Shown here piece by piece: positions 18,696 to 27,158 of a stretch of 64,000 bases of DNA (position 1 is the first letter of the stretch; each line of letters starts with the position of its first letter). Source of the DNA: Bacteroidaceae bacterium (GTDB taxonomy: Bacteria; Bacteroidota; Bacteroidia; Bacteroidales; Bacteroidaceae). The notes beneath the pieces were generated by a model. That model was not told the DNA's origin, ran no database searches, and saw nothing but the letters and a program-made list of their open reading frames with translations. Made by a program: the position numbers and the translations under genes. The stretch lies in the NCBI GenBank assembly GCA_017551925.1, contig JAFZKA010000043.1:62001-126000 (forward strand), read 5' to 3'.

Positions 18696-19697
18696 ATGAC
18701 AATAAGAGACAATTGTTCACTTGCCGACAGAAATACTTTCGGTATGGATGTCAGGGCTGACAGCCTGATTGACTGGGCATCGACCGATGAACTGAAAAAC
18801 GTTCTGCATGATATTGAAAAGCCCATTCTGATGATAGGAGGCGGCAGCAATCTGCTGTTTATGGGTGATTTCAGAGGTACGGTGCTCCACTCAACCATAT
18901 CATCAATTGATGTAATAGGCGGTGATTCTGACCATGTTTATGTCAGGGTCGGGGCAGGTGTCATATGGGATGATTTTGTTGCTTGGTGCTCAATCAACGG
19001 ATACTGGGGTGTAGAGAATCTCTCCGCCATTCCCGGTGAAGTAGGGGCCAGCGCCGTTCAGAACATAGGAGCATACGGTGTTGAAGCAAAGGATGTTATA
19101 GATACTGTGCAGACTATCTGTCTGGCCGATGGCAGCGAGCGTGATTTCACCAATGCAGAGTGCAAATATGCATACCGTCAGAGCATTTTCAAGAATGAAT
19201 TGAAGGGGCAGTATGCCGTTACATACGTCTTGTTCACGCTCTCTAAGGTCTCGCAGCCAAAACTGGGCTACGGTGCTATTGCCCAAGAGGTTGAGCGTAT
19301 GGGCGGCCCTACGCTTGAAAACATTCGCAAGGCAGTAATTGCAATACGTGACAGCAAACTTCCTGATCCAAAGGTTCTGGGTAATGCGGGCAGTTTCTTT
19401 ATGAATCCTGTGATATCAGAGCATGAGTTCAATATAATAAGGAGTAACTATCCCGATGTGCCTTCATATCCTGCACCAGACGGGATGGTCAAGGTGCCTG
19501 CCGGCTGGCTCATTGAGAAGACAGGCTGGAAAGGCCGCTCGCTTGGTCCTGCAGCCGTATATGAAAAGCAGGCTCTGGTACTTGTAAACAATGGAGGTGC
19601 CACCGGTGCGGATATCAAGCACCTGGCTGACACCATTATCAAAGACGTAAAAGAGAAATTCGGAATAACCCTCTTAACAGAGGTTAATTACATATGA
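18696..19697 (+). CDS. murB: UDP-N-acetylenolpyruvoylglucosamine reductase
   Basis: 333 aa, type I MurB. FAD-binding segments are IGGGSNLLF and IPGEVGASAVQNIGAYG. The catalytic Ser lies in GNAGSFFMNPV and the catalytic Glu in the C-terminal LLTEVNYI. It reduces the enolpyruvyl group of UDP-GlcNAc-enolpyruvate with NADPH to give UDP-MurNAc for peptidoglycan. It overlaps the downstream hydrolase gene by 4 bp (ATGA). The start is set by NTFGMDVRA near residue 13, as in other MurB proteins. Confidence 0.97.
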   Translation: MTIRDNCSLADRNTFGMDVRADSLIDWASTDELKNVLHDIEKPILMIGGGSNLLFMGDFRGTVLHSTISSIDVIGGDSDHVYVRVGAGVIWDDFVAWCSINGYWGVENLSAIPGEVGASAVQNIGAYGVEAKDVIDTVQTICLADGSERDFTNAECKYAYRQSIFKNELKGQYAVTYVLFTLSKVSQPKLGYGAIAQEVERMGGPTLENIRKAVIAIRDSKLPDPKVLGNAGSFFMNPVISEHEFNIIRSNYPDVPSYPAPDGMVKVPAGWLIEKTGWKGRSLGPAAVYEKQALVLVNNGGATGADIKHLADTIIKDVKEKFGITLLTEVNYI

Positions 19698-20452
19698 AAC
19701 TTACTTTTCTTGGAACCGGAACATCAATAGGCATACCTGAAATGCGTTGCCATTGCCAGACCTGTCTGTCAACAGACCAGCATGACAAACGCCTCCGTAC
19801 ATCGGCTCTCATAGAGACTGATACCACAACAGTCATTATGGATTGTGGTCCGGATTTCCGTCAGCAGGCTTTAAAGGCAGGATTGGAAAACCTTGATGCT
19901 GTGATTGTTACGCATGAGCATTATGACCACATCGGGGGGCTTGATGACCTGCGTCCGTACTGCACCACTACCACTATTCCGATATATGCCGAGCGTAACG
20001 TGATGGATCATATCATACAGAGTATGCCGTACTGTTTCTGCAAGGACCGCAGTCCCCGCGTGCCTGCCATGGAACTGCGTGAGATTCACCCTGCAGAGAG
20101 TTTCCGGATAGGTGACCTTGAAATTCTGCCTATACGAGTCATGCACGGCAATCTGCCCATTCTCGGATTCCGGATAGGCAATCTCACGTACATTACCGAC
20201 ATGAAAAGCATTGATGAGGATAATTTCAAACTTATTGAGGGCACTGAGACTCTTATTGTCAATGCTCTGCATACCAAGGAACATCCCACACACCAGAATG
20301 TCCGCCAGGCTGTGCTGTTTGCAGAGAGAGTGGGGGCCAAAGAGACCTATTTCATACACATGAGCCACCGTGCGGGCATGCACAGCATCATGAACCAAAA
20401 GTTCCCGCCCCACGTCCAGTTTGCTTACGACGGGCTGGTACTGAATATCTGA
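19694..20452 (+). CDS. MBL-fold metal-dependent hydrolase (PhnP/RNase Z-like subgroup)
   Basis: 252 aa. It begins MKLTFLGTGTSIGIPEMRCHC and carries the metal motif HEHYDHIGG, a later Asp (YITDMK) and His residues (MHGNLP, HMSHR), so both zinc sites look complete. The CHCQTC and GTGTSxGIP pattern is that of PhnP-like cytoplasmic phosphodiesterases. The substrate cannot be told from sequence; there is no phosphonate locus nearby. Translationally coupled to murB by ATGA overlap. Confidence 0.88.
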   Translation: MKLTFLGTGTSIGIPEMRCHCQTCLSTDQHDKRLRTSALIETDTTTVIMDCGPDFRQQALKAGLENLDAVIVTHEHYDHIGGLDDLRPYCTTTTIPIYAERNVMDHIIQSMPYCFCKDRSPRVPAMELREIHPAESFRIGDLEILPIRVMHGNLPILGFRIGNLTYITDMKSIDEDNFKLIEGTETLIVNALHTKEHPTHQNVRQAVLFAERVGAKETYFIHMSHRAGMHSIMNQKFPPHVQFAYDGLVLNI

Positions 20453-20480
20453 CACGGAAGGGACTGTCCCTATTGTGTCA
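20450..20480. terminator. Bidirectional terminator hairpin between convergent genes
   Basis: TGACAC...AGGGAC/GTCCCT...GTGTCA forms a symmetric hairpin that contains the stop codons of both the MBL hydrolase (plus) and aspS (minus). The GGGACTGTCCC core recalls the hairpin at 27015-27045. There is no long T run, so efficient termination is only inferred. Confidence 0.45.
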
Positions 20481-22221
20481 CTTTGAGCTGGAGTTCGTCA
20501 AGCTGTGACTGGTCAAGCGGGCCGGGAGCATCGAGCATCACATCGCGACCGGAGTTGTTCTTGGGGAATGCTATGCAGTCACGGATGCTGTCAAGACCGG
20601 CAAAGATGCTCACAAAGCGATCCAGGCCGAATGCCAAACCACCGTGAGGAGGTGCGCCGAACTTGAAAGCATTCATCAGGAACCCGAATTTGGCCTGAGC
20701 CTGCTCAGGTGTAAAGCCCAGAATCTTGAATATGGTAGCCTGAAGTTTGCTGTCATGGATACGGATAGAGCCGCCACCAACCTCAATACCGTTGATGACC
20801 ATATCATATGCATTGGCACGTACGCTAGCAGGATCAGTGTCCAGCAGAGGAACATCCTCAGGCTTGGGGCTTGTGAATGGATGATGCATAGCCATGAGGC
20901 GGTTCTCCTCATCACTCCACTCGTACATGGGGAAATCAATCACCCAGAGACACTTGAACTTGCTCTTGTCACGCAGCCCCAGTTCATCGGCCACCTTAAG
21001 GCGGAGTTCCGAGAGCTGCTTGCGGGTCTTCATGGCGTCATCACCTGAAAGGATAAGGATCAGGTCACCGGCCTCAGCGTTCATGGCAGCCTTAAGTTGC
21101 TGCAGAACCTCCTGGCTATAGAACTTATCTACCGATGACTTGACGCTGCCGTCAGCCTCAACGCGGGCATAAACCATACCCTTGGCACCTATCTGAGGAC
21201 GCTTGACGTACTCTGTGAGAGCGTCAATCTGCTTGCGTGTGTATGTAGCGGCACCCTTGGCGCAGATACCGCCTATGTAAGCGGCACCGTCAAACACGCC
21301 GAATCCGTAGCCCTTGAGAACATCCATAAGTTCAACAAAGTGCATGTCAAAGCGCAGGTCCGGTTTGTCACTGCCGTAGTATTTCATTGCATCCTGCCAG
21401 GTCATACGCTGGAAGGGCTCTGTAAAGTCAATGTTAAGGATGCTCTTGAACAGATGCTTGGCCATAGCCTCAAATATCTGCAGTATATCCTCCTGCTCCA
21501 CGAATGACATCTCGCAGTCAATCTGTGTGAACTCAGGCTGGCGGTCAGCACGCAGGTCCTCATCACGGAAGCACTTGGCTATCTGGAAGTAACGGTCAAA
21601 ACCTGATACCATAAGCAGTTGCTTGAGAATCTGGGGGCTCTGTGGCAGAGCGTAGAACTGACCGGGATTCATGCGTGAAGGAACAACAAAGTCACGTGCA
21701 CCCTCAGGGGTTGAATTTATAAGGATAGGGGTCTCAACCTCCATGAAGTTCAGGTCATCAAGGAACTTGCGTATCTCCATTACCATCTTGTGGCGCAGTT
21801 CCAGGTTCTTGCGTACGCACTGGCGGCGCAGATCAAGATAGCGGTATTTCATGCGAAGGTCATCACCGCCGTCGGTCTCATCCTCAATGGTAAAGGGAGG
21901 CGTATCGGCCGCATTGATGACATTCAGTTTGCTTACAAGAATTTCTATATCACCTGTGGGAATCTTGGAGTTCTTGCTTGAACGCTCGCTTACCTTACCG
22001 GTAATTTGGATTACGTACTCGCGTCCCAGGCGGCTGGCCTGCTCGCAGAGTGCGGCATCGGTAGCATCGTCAAATACAAGCTGGGTAATGCCATAGCGGT
22101 CACGCAGGTCAACAAAGACCATGCCACCCATTTTTCTTACTCTCTGCACCCATCCGGCCAGTGTCACGGTCGAGCCGGCATTGGTCAGACGAAGTTCTCC
22201 ACATGTTTTTGATCTGAACAT
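20470..22221 (-). CDS. aspS: Aspartyl-tRNA synthetase
   Basis: 583 aa, the bacterial length with GAD insertion. It has an N-terminal OB fold for the anticodon (residues 1-110), a class II core with [12 protein letters not shown] and the motif 2 segment [20 protein letters not shown], a GAD insert (about 300-420), and motif 3 [12 protein letters not shown]. It charges tRNA-Asp; whether it also charges tRNA-Asn is not settled here. Its own promoter lies at 22247-22254. Confidence 0.97.
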   Translation of the reverse strand: MFRSKTCGELRLTNAGSTVTLAGWVQRVRKMGGMVFVDLRDRYGITQLVFDDATDAALCEQASRLGREYVIQITGKVSERSSKNSKIPTGDIEILVSKLNVINAADTPPFTIEDETDGGDDLRMKYRYLDLRRQCVRKNLELRHKMVMEIRKFLDDLNFMEVETPILINSTPEGARDFVVPSRMNPGQFYALPQSPQILKQLLMVSGFDRYFQIAKCFRDEDLRADRQPEFTQIDCEMSFVEQEDILQIFEAMAKHLFKSILNIDFTEPFQRMTWQDAMKYYGSDKPDLRFDMHFVELMDVLKGYGFGVFDGAAYIGGICAKGAATYTRKQIDALTEYVKRPQIGAKGMVYARVEADGSVKSSVDKFYSQEVLQQLKAAMNAEAGDLILILSGDDAMKTRKQLSELRLKVADELGLRDKSKFKCLWVIDFPMYEWSDEENRLMAMHHPFTSPKPEDVPLLDTDPASVRANAYDMVINGIEVGGGSIRIHDSKLQATIFKILGFTPEQAQAKFGFLMNAFKFGAPPHGGLAFGLDRFVSIFAGLDSIRDCIAFPKNNSGRDVMLDAPGPLDQSQLDELQLKVTQ

Positions 22222-22246
22222 AAAGACAATTCCTTAAAAAGACCTG

Positions 22247-22254
22247 CAAATTTA
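22247..22254 (-). promoter_or_regulatory. -7 box (TAAATTTG) of aspS
   Basis: A TAnnTTTG match on the minus strand, 26 bp upstream of the aspS ATG. Confidence 0.55.
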
Positions 22255-22354
22255 CCCCTTTTGTTTGAAAATCGCATAACTGAAATCCACTCTTTTTCAA
22301 GTACAGATTTGTTTATAGTAAGACTGATGTATGCTTATATTGATGGAAAATTAT

Positions 22355-22362
22355 TAACTTCG
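22355..22362 (+). promoter_or_regulatory. -7 box (TAACTTCG) of the lipocalin-like/AsmA operon
   Basis: TAnnTTCG, a frequent variant of the Bacteroidetes -7 box, 47 bp upstream of the start at 22410. Confidence 0.5.
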
Positions 22363-22409
22363 CCCGATTTTTATATATATTTAAGGTATAAACTAACAAA
22401 GCCATAATA

Positions 22410-22766
22410 ATGAAAAAGAGTTATTTCCGCTTGTCATTGGTACTTGTTTCGGTACTCGTCATGTTTGCGGGTTGTCGTAAGAACAAGGAATATGATGAGA
22501 ATATGCTGCTTGGTACATGGAGCGCTACTGACGGTTATTCATATACGTTCAACAGTGACCATACCGGTTCATCAGGTGATGATGACGGTTCGCTTCCGTT
22601 TACCTGGGATCTTGATTCCGATGAACTGGCACTGCGTTTTACAGGTAGAGGTCAAGCCGGAAAATCCGCATACCTTACATTCGTTATCAAGGATCTGAGC
22701 GGAAACCGGATGGAAGCATATGATCAGAACGATCCAAGTCGTGAAACAATCATATTCAGAAGATGA
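22410..22766 (+). CDS. Small lipocalin-like lipoprotein
   Basis: 118 aa. A signal peptide with lipobox MFAGC, then a short all-beta domain starting LLGTWSATDGYSYTFNSD, the pattern of Bacteroidetes lipocalin-like (GTW) lipoproteins. A later DELALRF strand and a C-terminal IIFRR strand fit a small barrel. It overlaps the AsmA-like gene by 4 bp, so it is made together with it. Binding a hydrophobic ligand in the periplasm is possible but unproven. Confidence 0.7.
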   Translation: MKKSYFRLSLVLVSVLVMFAGCRKNKEYDENMLLGTWSATDGYSYTFNSDHTGSSGDDDGSLPFTWDLDSDELALRFTGRGQAGKSAYLTFVIKDLSGNRMEAYDQNDPSRETIIFRR

Positions 22767-25700
22767 TGAATACCAAACTTAAAAAGACACTTAAGATAAC
22801 GGGAATCACCCTTGGCTCCCTGTTGGGTCTTATATTGATAGCCATAGTTCTGGTCTGCTGTATTGTATTCACTTCATCAGGCCTCACTAAAGTGGCAGAG
22901 AAGGCATTGGACAAATATTCTCCTGCCCGTGCCAAAATTGATGACGTTGATCTGACTCTTGTCAAGTCATATCCGTTCCTGGGATTCCGCCTGAACGGCC
23001 TGGTCATTTATGATGATATGGAAGACTCCCCTAATGACACTCTGGCTGCCATTGACAAATTCACTGTTACGGTTGATTTCAAGACACTTTACAAAGAGCG
23101 TAAGATAATACTTACCAACCTTTTTGTCAGCGGAATAGAGGCCAACATCTTCACTGCGTCAGATGGCCGCTCCAACCTGGATGTATTCGGTGATTCAAAA
23201 GAAGAGAAACCCAAAAAGGAAGAAAGCGGCATGGATATCTATGCCGATCTGCAAAAAATATCCATAAAGGACGTAAATGCATCATACATAGATTTGCATA
23301 GCGGCATTGATGCCGGCGTTAACGGGATAGACATTGATCTGAAGGGACTGCTGAATTATGACAGCCTTGAGGCAAAGACAACAATCACCGTGGCATCAGT
23401 CATGGCATCGGTCAAAAATGATTCCATTGATGCGACCGCTGATATGGCAGCACTTAAACTTAACGGAAATCTGACCAAATATGCCGATGATGTAAAAGCA
23501 GATCTGACAATCACTCTCAAGGAATCATCAGCCCAATCAGGCACCATGAAGGCAGATCTGAATGACCTTAAGTTCGTAATAGACCAAATAGGGTTTGCTT
23601 TAGGAAAGGAGGGTCTCAAAGACTTGAATTCAGACTTTACTCTGACCGCCACGGATCTGTCATTCTCATCAGACGGAATAGCAACAACCACAGGTAAACT
23701 GTCAATGAAAGCTGATAAAGCCGTATTTACGGGTGACAGCGTTAATGTGAGCGGATTCAAGTTTGATTCACGCACCATTAAACTGGAACTTGAAGATACT
23801 GCCGGAACTATCACTAAAGCCGGTATTGACAAGGTTCTGCTTGCAATAGAGGGTGGATTGAAACTCAACATGTCAAATGTCAACTCAAATATGGCATTGA
23901 CTCTTGAAGGTACAAAATTTGACAAAGGCGGTGAATCTCCAATCAGCGTTGTGACTGATAATGTGTCATTTATTGCCGACGGAAAGATTCGGGGCGATGA
24001 TATTGCACTCAATTCAACGTTTGCAACCCCGTCACTGAATGTCACTATGGGCAATGATGTCTATGTGCCCGGCTGGTCATTGAGTCTTACCGTACCTCTT
24101 GAAACAAACAAGAAAATAAACCGTTTTGCCATCAATGAGGGTGCAAACGTAAATATTGACGGTCAGCAGATTGGTTTCAGCGCCAATGGAACACTTGGTG
24201 AGCAGCATGCTGTGGCCGGTCGCGCAAGAGTCAAGACTATTCATGATCTTGACATTGACAGACTGGTTTCAATGATTCCCGATGCATTCAAGGACGCGCT
24301 TGACGGCATTGACGTTCATGGAATACTTGGTTTGGAACTGAATGTAAAAGGCGCTGTAGGTGAGAATGGTCCGGTACTGGATGATGCCAGAGCCAAGTTG
24401 TCATTGAAGAATCTTGACGCTTTGCTTAATGATTCGCTCAAGGCGGTATCAGGCAAACTGTCAGCCGATATAACATATCCCAGTAAGGTTGCTGTTGACA
24501 AGAACCGTCAGACTGCTGATATAGTCCTGTTGGCTGCAGATCTGGCTGTTTCAATCATTGATTCGACCACTATAAATGCTTCATTTGACAATCTTGATCT
24601 GAATGCATCGGTGGCAGGTCTCAATGAGGAAACTGACAAGATGAATATCATACTTGACCTAAGGGCTGAGCAACTCAAGGCTGATATGGATACTATTTTC
24701 GGCGCACTTGAAAATGCCGATATCAGCGTTACGGTAGCACCTGCAGAAAATACTACCGCCATGATGGCGAATGTGGCGTTCAACGGGCTTTCTGCCACTA
24801 TGGGAAGTGCAATGAGTGCCACCCTGGGCAAAACGACCCTTTTTGCCATGGCTCAGCATGACGAATCAAAGGATGATCTGCTGCTCAAGTGGAATCCGCA
24901 AGTCAAACTGACTCTTGAGGACGGCAGTGTTGAGATGCTTGATTCACCAATACTGTTGCCTGAACTTGACATGGATTTCTCTCTCGGCCGTTTCAACATT
25001 AATGACTGCCGTGTTGAGATTGACAATTCAGACATGATGCTCTGGGGTGACATATATAACATCGGCGAATATCTGGACGGTACAGGCTTGCTTACCGGTG
25101 AGTTGTTCCTTGAATCAGATTATGTTGATGTGAGCAAGATAATGAGTCTTACAAGCGCAGACAGTCAGGAAAATGTTGAAGTGGCAGAACAGGTCGCTAC
25201 AGACCTTGAGGCTGGCAAAGACACCATTGCTCCGGCACCGTTCCTTGTACCGAAAGGCATTGATCTGACTCTTTACACCAATCTGTCTGAGATTAATTTC
25301 AACAACCATTCATTCAATAATGTAGGTGGTGATGTCACAATCAAAGATGGTGTGGTTGTATTACAGGAGTTAGGTTTCTCATCGGATGCCGCTGAGATGC
25401 AACTTACAGCAATCTATGAATCTCCGTCAGTTGATGATCTCTTTGTTGAACTTGATTTTCATCTGCTGAACATAGAGATTGATGAAATGATTGACCTGAT
25501 ACCTGCTGTTGACTCTGTTGTGCCTATGCTCAAATCATTCTCTGGCAAGGCTCAGTTCCATTTGGCTGTGGAAACCGGCCTGAAACCTGACTATATGCCT
25601 AAAATGTCAACTCTGATAGGTGCAGCGGCTATTGAGGGCCAGGATCTTGTTGTATTGGACAATGAGGTATTTGATGGTATTAAAAAGAAACTGTTGATGA

Positions 25701-26071
25701 GCAAGAATGCAAGGAACGTAATTGACAGCCTTGATGTTGAAATTCAGGTTCTGCGCAACAAAGTTGACCTTTATCCTTTCCTGATTCATATGGACCGATA
25801 CCAGGCTGTGATAGGCGGAAGACACAACATCAACAAGGCTCTTGACTGCGGATATCACATCTCTTTGACTGACAGCCCGCTGCCAATAAGACTTGGTGTT
25901 GATATAGGTGGTCCTATCAATGATATTACGAAGAGTCCTCTCAAGCATATCAAACTGGTTCTGCCAAAGTACAACAAGCTCTTCAAGCCTGAAAAGCGTG
26001 GTAATACTGAAGAGAAGGTTCTTGAGATGAAACAGGATATCCTGAATACCCTGCGCGGAAACGTCAGATGA
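22763..26071 (+). CDS. AsmA-like inner-membrane/periplasmic protein
   Basis: 1102 aa. One N-terminal transmembrane helix (about 12-36), then a long beta-rich periplasmic region. The start of the periplasmic part (FTSSGLTKVAEKALDKYSPARAKIDDVDLTLVKSYPFLGFRLNGL) has the AsmA N-terminal signature, and the C-terminal 250 residues resemble the AsmA_2 segment (DLTLYTNLSEINFNN). AsmA/TamB/YhdP-type proteins are thought to form hydrophobic grooves that carry phospholipids to the outer membrane. It is coupled to a lipocalin-like lipoprotein, which would suit a lipid role. Function inferred from family. Confidence 0.85.
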   Translation: MMNTKLKKTLKITGITLGSLLGLILIAIVLVCCIVFTSSGLTKVAEKALDKYSPARAKIDDVDLTLVKSYPFLGFRLNGLVIYDDMEDSPNDTLAAIDKFTVTVDFKTLYKERKIILTNLFVSGIEANIFTASDGRSNLDVFGDSKEEKPKKEESGMDIYADLQKISIKDVNASYIDLHSGIDAGVNGIDIDLKGLLNYDSLEAKTTITVASVMASVKNDSIDATADMAALKLNGNLTKYADDVKADLTITLKESSAQSGTMKADLNDLKFVIDQIGFALGKEGLKDLNSDFTLTATDLSFSSDGIATTTGKLSMKADKAVFTGDSVNVSGFKFDSRTIKLELEDTAGTITKAGIDKVLLAIEGGLKLNMSNVNSNMALTLEGTKFDKGGESPISVVTDNVSFIADGKIRGDDIALNSTFATPSLNVTMGNDVYVPGWSLSLTVPLETNKKINRFAINEGANVNIDGQQIGFSANGTLGEQHAVAGRARVKTIHDLDIDRLVSMIPDAFKDALDGIDVHGILGLELNVKGAVGENGPVLDDARAKLSLKNLDALLNDSLKAVSGKLSADITYPSKVAVDKNRQTADIVLLAADLAVSIIDSTTINASFDNLDLNASVAGLNEETDKMNIILDLRAEQLKADMDTIFGALENADISVTVAPAENTTAMMANVAFNGLSATMGSAMSATLGKTTLFAMAQHDESKDDLLLKWNPQVKLTLEDGSVEMLDSPILLPELDMDFSLGRFNINDCRVEIDNSDMMLWGDIYNIGEYLDGTGLLTGELFLESDYVDVSKIMSLTSADSQENVEVAEQVATDLEAGKDTIAPAPFLVPKGIDLTLYTNLSEINFNNHSFNNVGGDVTIKDGVVVLQELGFSSDAAEMQLTAIYESPSVDDLFVELDFHLLNIEIDEMIDLIPAVDSVVPMLKSFSGKAQFHLAVETGLKPDYMPKMSTLIGAAAIEGQDLVVLDNEVFDGIKKKLLMSKNARNVIDSLDVEIQVLRNKVDLYPFLIHMDRYQAVIGGRHNINKALDCGYHISLTDSPLPIRLGVDIGGPINDITKSPLKHIKLVLPKYNKLFKPEKRGNTEEKVLEMKQDILNTLRGNVR

Positions 26072-26078
26072 GTTAGGA

Positions 26079-26744
26079 TTACCACCAGTCTGGACGGGTG
26101 AACTCGTACTGTTTCAGTTCATCCATCCAAGTCTGGTTAATGAATACTGAATCTGCGCGGTCAACGTACAGGATACCGTCCAGATGATCACATTCATGCT
26201 GGAATATAACGGCTGTATAGCCTTCAACGTGTTCTTTCTTAAGGTTGCCGGATCCCAGATCTGCATAAGATATAACCACATCAGTATTACGCGTAACCAT
26301 ACCGGCGTATCCGGGAACAGAGAGACATCCCTCAGGTCCGCGCCTTGTTTCACCATACAGGCTGTCTATACGGATATTTACGTAACATTCAAACGGCTCT
26401 CCCTCTTTATCAAGACGCTGCACCCATATAATACGGCGGTTTATACCCACCTGAGGCGCCGCAATTCCCACTCCGTCCTGTGACGGATCAGTCACGGTGC
26501 GGAGCATCTTGGCCATAAGGGTCTGGAGTTCCTGTGATTTCAGTTCCTGCATACTCACATCCACGCTTGGAGTGCGCAATATCACGCTGTCATCAGGCAG
26601 CGTAGTGACAAACATTACCGAATCAGACCTGTCAATGATTGTAAGTTCACGCTTTGACCAACCGTTACTGTTACAAGCACTGATAAACATTGTCACAACA
26701 AAAACCAGAGATAAACTCCAACCGCGAACAATATACCTAGTCAT
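26079..26744 (-). CDS. Peptide deformylase-like protein with lipoprotein signal peptide
   Basis: 221 aa. All three deformylase motifs are intact: GVGIAAPQVG, EGCLSVPG (metal Cys) and HECDHLDG (metal His residues and catalytic Glu). The N-terminus, however, is a lipoprotein signal: TRYIVRGWSLSLVF then TMFISAC. The start at 26744 is fixed by a TATATTTG box at 26763-26770; an upstream in-frame ATG at 26780 lies before the promoter. An exported deformylase would not see nascent chains, so it may act on other N-formyl peptides, or the leader may be a membrane anchor facing the cytoplasm. A standard cytoplasmic def may exist elsewhere. It converges with the AsmA gene (7 bp apart). Confidence 0.85.
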   Translation of the reverse strand: MTRYIVRGWSLSLVFVVTMFISACNSNGWSKRELTIIDRSDSVMFVTTLPDDSVILRTPSVDVSMQELKSQELQTLMAKMLRTVTDPSQDGVGIAAPQVGINRRIIWVQRLDKEGEPFECYVNIRIDSLYGETRRGPEGCLSVPGYAGMVTRNTDVVISYADLGSGNLKKEHVEGYTAVIFQHECDHLDGILYVDRADSVFINQTWMDELKQYEFTRPDWW

Positions 26745-26762
26745 ATATCCTATTTTTTTCTG

Positions 26763-26770
26763 CAAATATA
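26763..26770 (-). promoter_or_regulatory. -7 box (TATATTTG) of the deformylase-like gene
   Basis: A perfect TAnnTTTG on the minus strand, 19 bp upstream of the chosen ATG. It excludes the longer ORF start. Confidence 0.6.
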
Positions 26771-26802
26771 CATATTCCATGATTGCTTCCCCATTTGCAG
26801 AA

Positions 26803-26994
26803 GCAGAACTGTCAGTTTGGGGAGTATCAGCAACACGGCGTATAGCGCCAGACCTTGGGAGGATCCCGTAAAAACGGCGCTTGTCTGACGACGAATAGAC
26901 ACCGAAGGTGGCTATGATGGAGGAGTTCGCCGTTTAGGGTCCGGAAAGGTATGGCGTAGCCGTGGAGCGTTTACTCCCCAAACAGACAGTTCTG
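26803..26994. repeat. Palindromic interspersed repeat, copy A (192 bp)
   Basis: The ends form an inverted repeat: GCAGAACTGTCAGTTTGGGG at the left and CCCCAAACAGACAGTTCTGC at the right. The body has conserved arms (ATCAGCAACACGGCGTA, CTTGGGAGGATCCCGT, GCCGTTTAGGGTCCGGAAAG, TATGGCGTAGCCGTGGAGCG) around a short variable centre. The reverse complement of the same arms occurs at 48258-48522 with a different, longer centre. It carries no coding capacity and sits between the deformylase and Na/Pi genes. It may be a MITE-like element or a repeated structured RNA. Confidence 0.8.
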
Positions 26995-27014
26995 CGTTGC
27001 CCACCAAAGGAACT

Positions 27015-27045
27015 GTCCGCATTAGGAACCGTCCCTAATGCGGAC
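27015..27045. repeat. Perfect 12-bp hairpin next to repeat copy A
   Basis: GTCCGCATTAGG pairs perfectly with CCTAATGCGGAC across a 7-nt loop containing ACCGTC. It is followed by AAAAAG on the plus strand and has no T run, so it is more likely a small REP-like palindrome than a terminator. The remaining bases up to 27158 are AT-rich leader for the next gene. Confidence 0.5.
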
Positions 27046-27158
27046 AAAAAGAAGATTTACAAATTGTGTTTTCAATTAGAAAAATAATATTACCTTTACA
27101 CCGAAATTAGAGGTTTAACTTAAAAATTGCACTAATTGGGTGCAGAAACGACACGAAA

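Noticed and set aside
19871..20455. 194-codon frame opposite the MBL hydrolase
   Set aside because: Antisense shadow of a gene with intact metal motifs.
23356..24054. 232-codon frame opposite the AsmA-like gene
   Set aside because: Antisense shadow; Ser-rich composition caused by the opposite frame.
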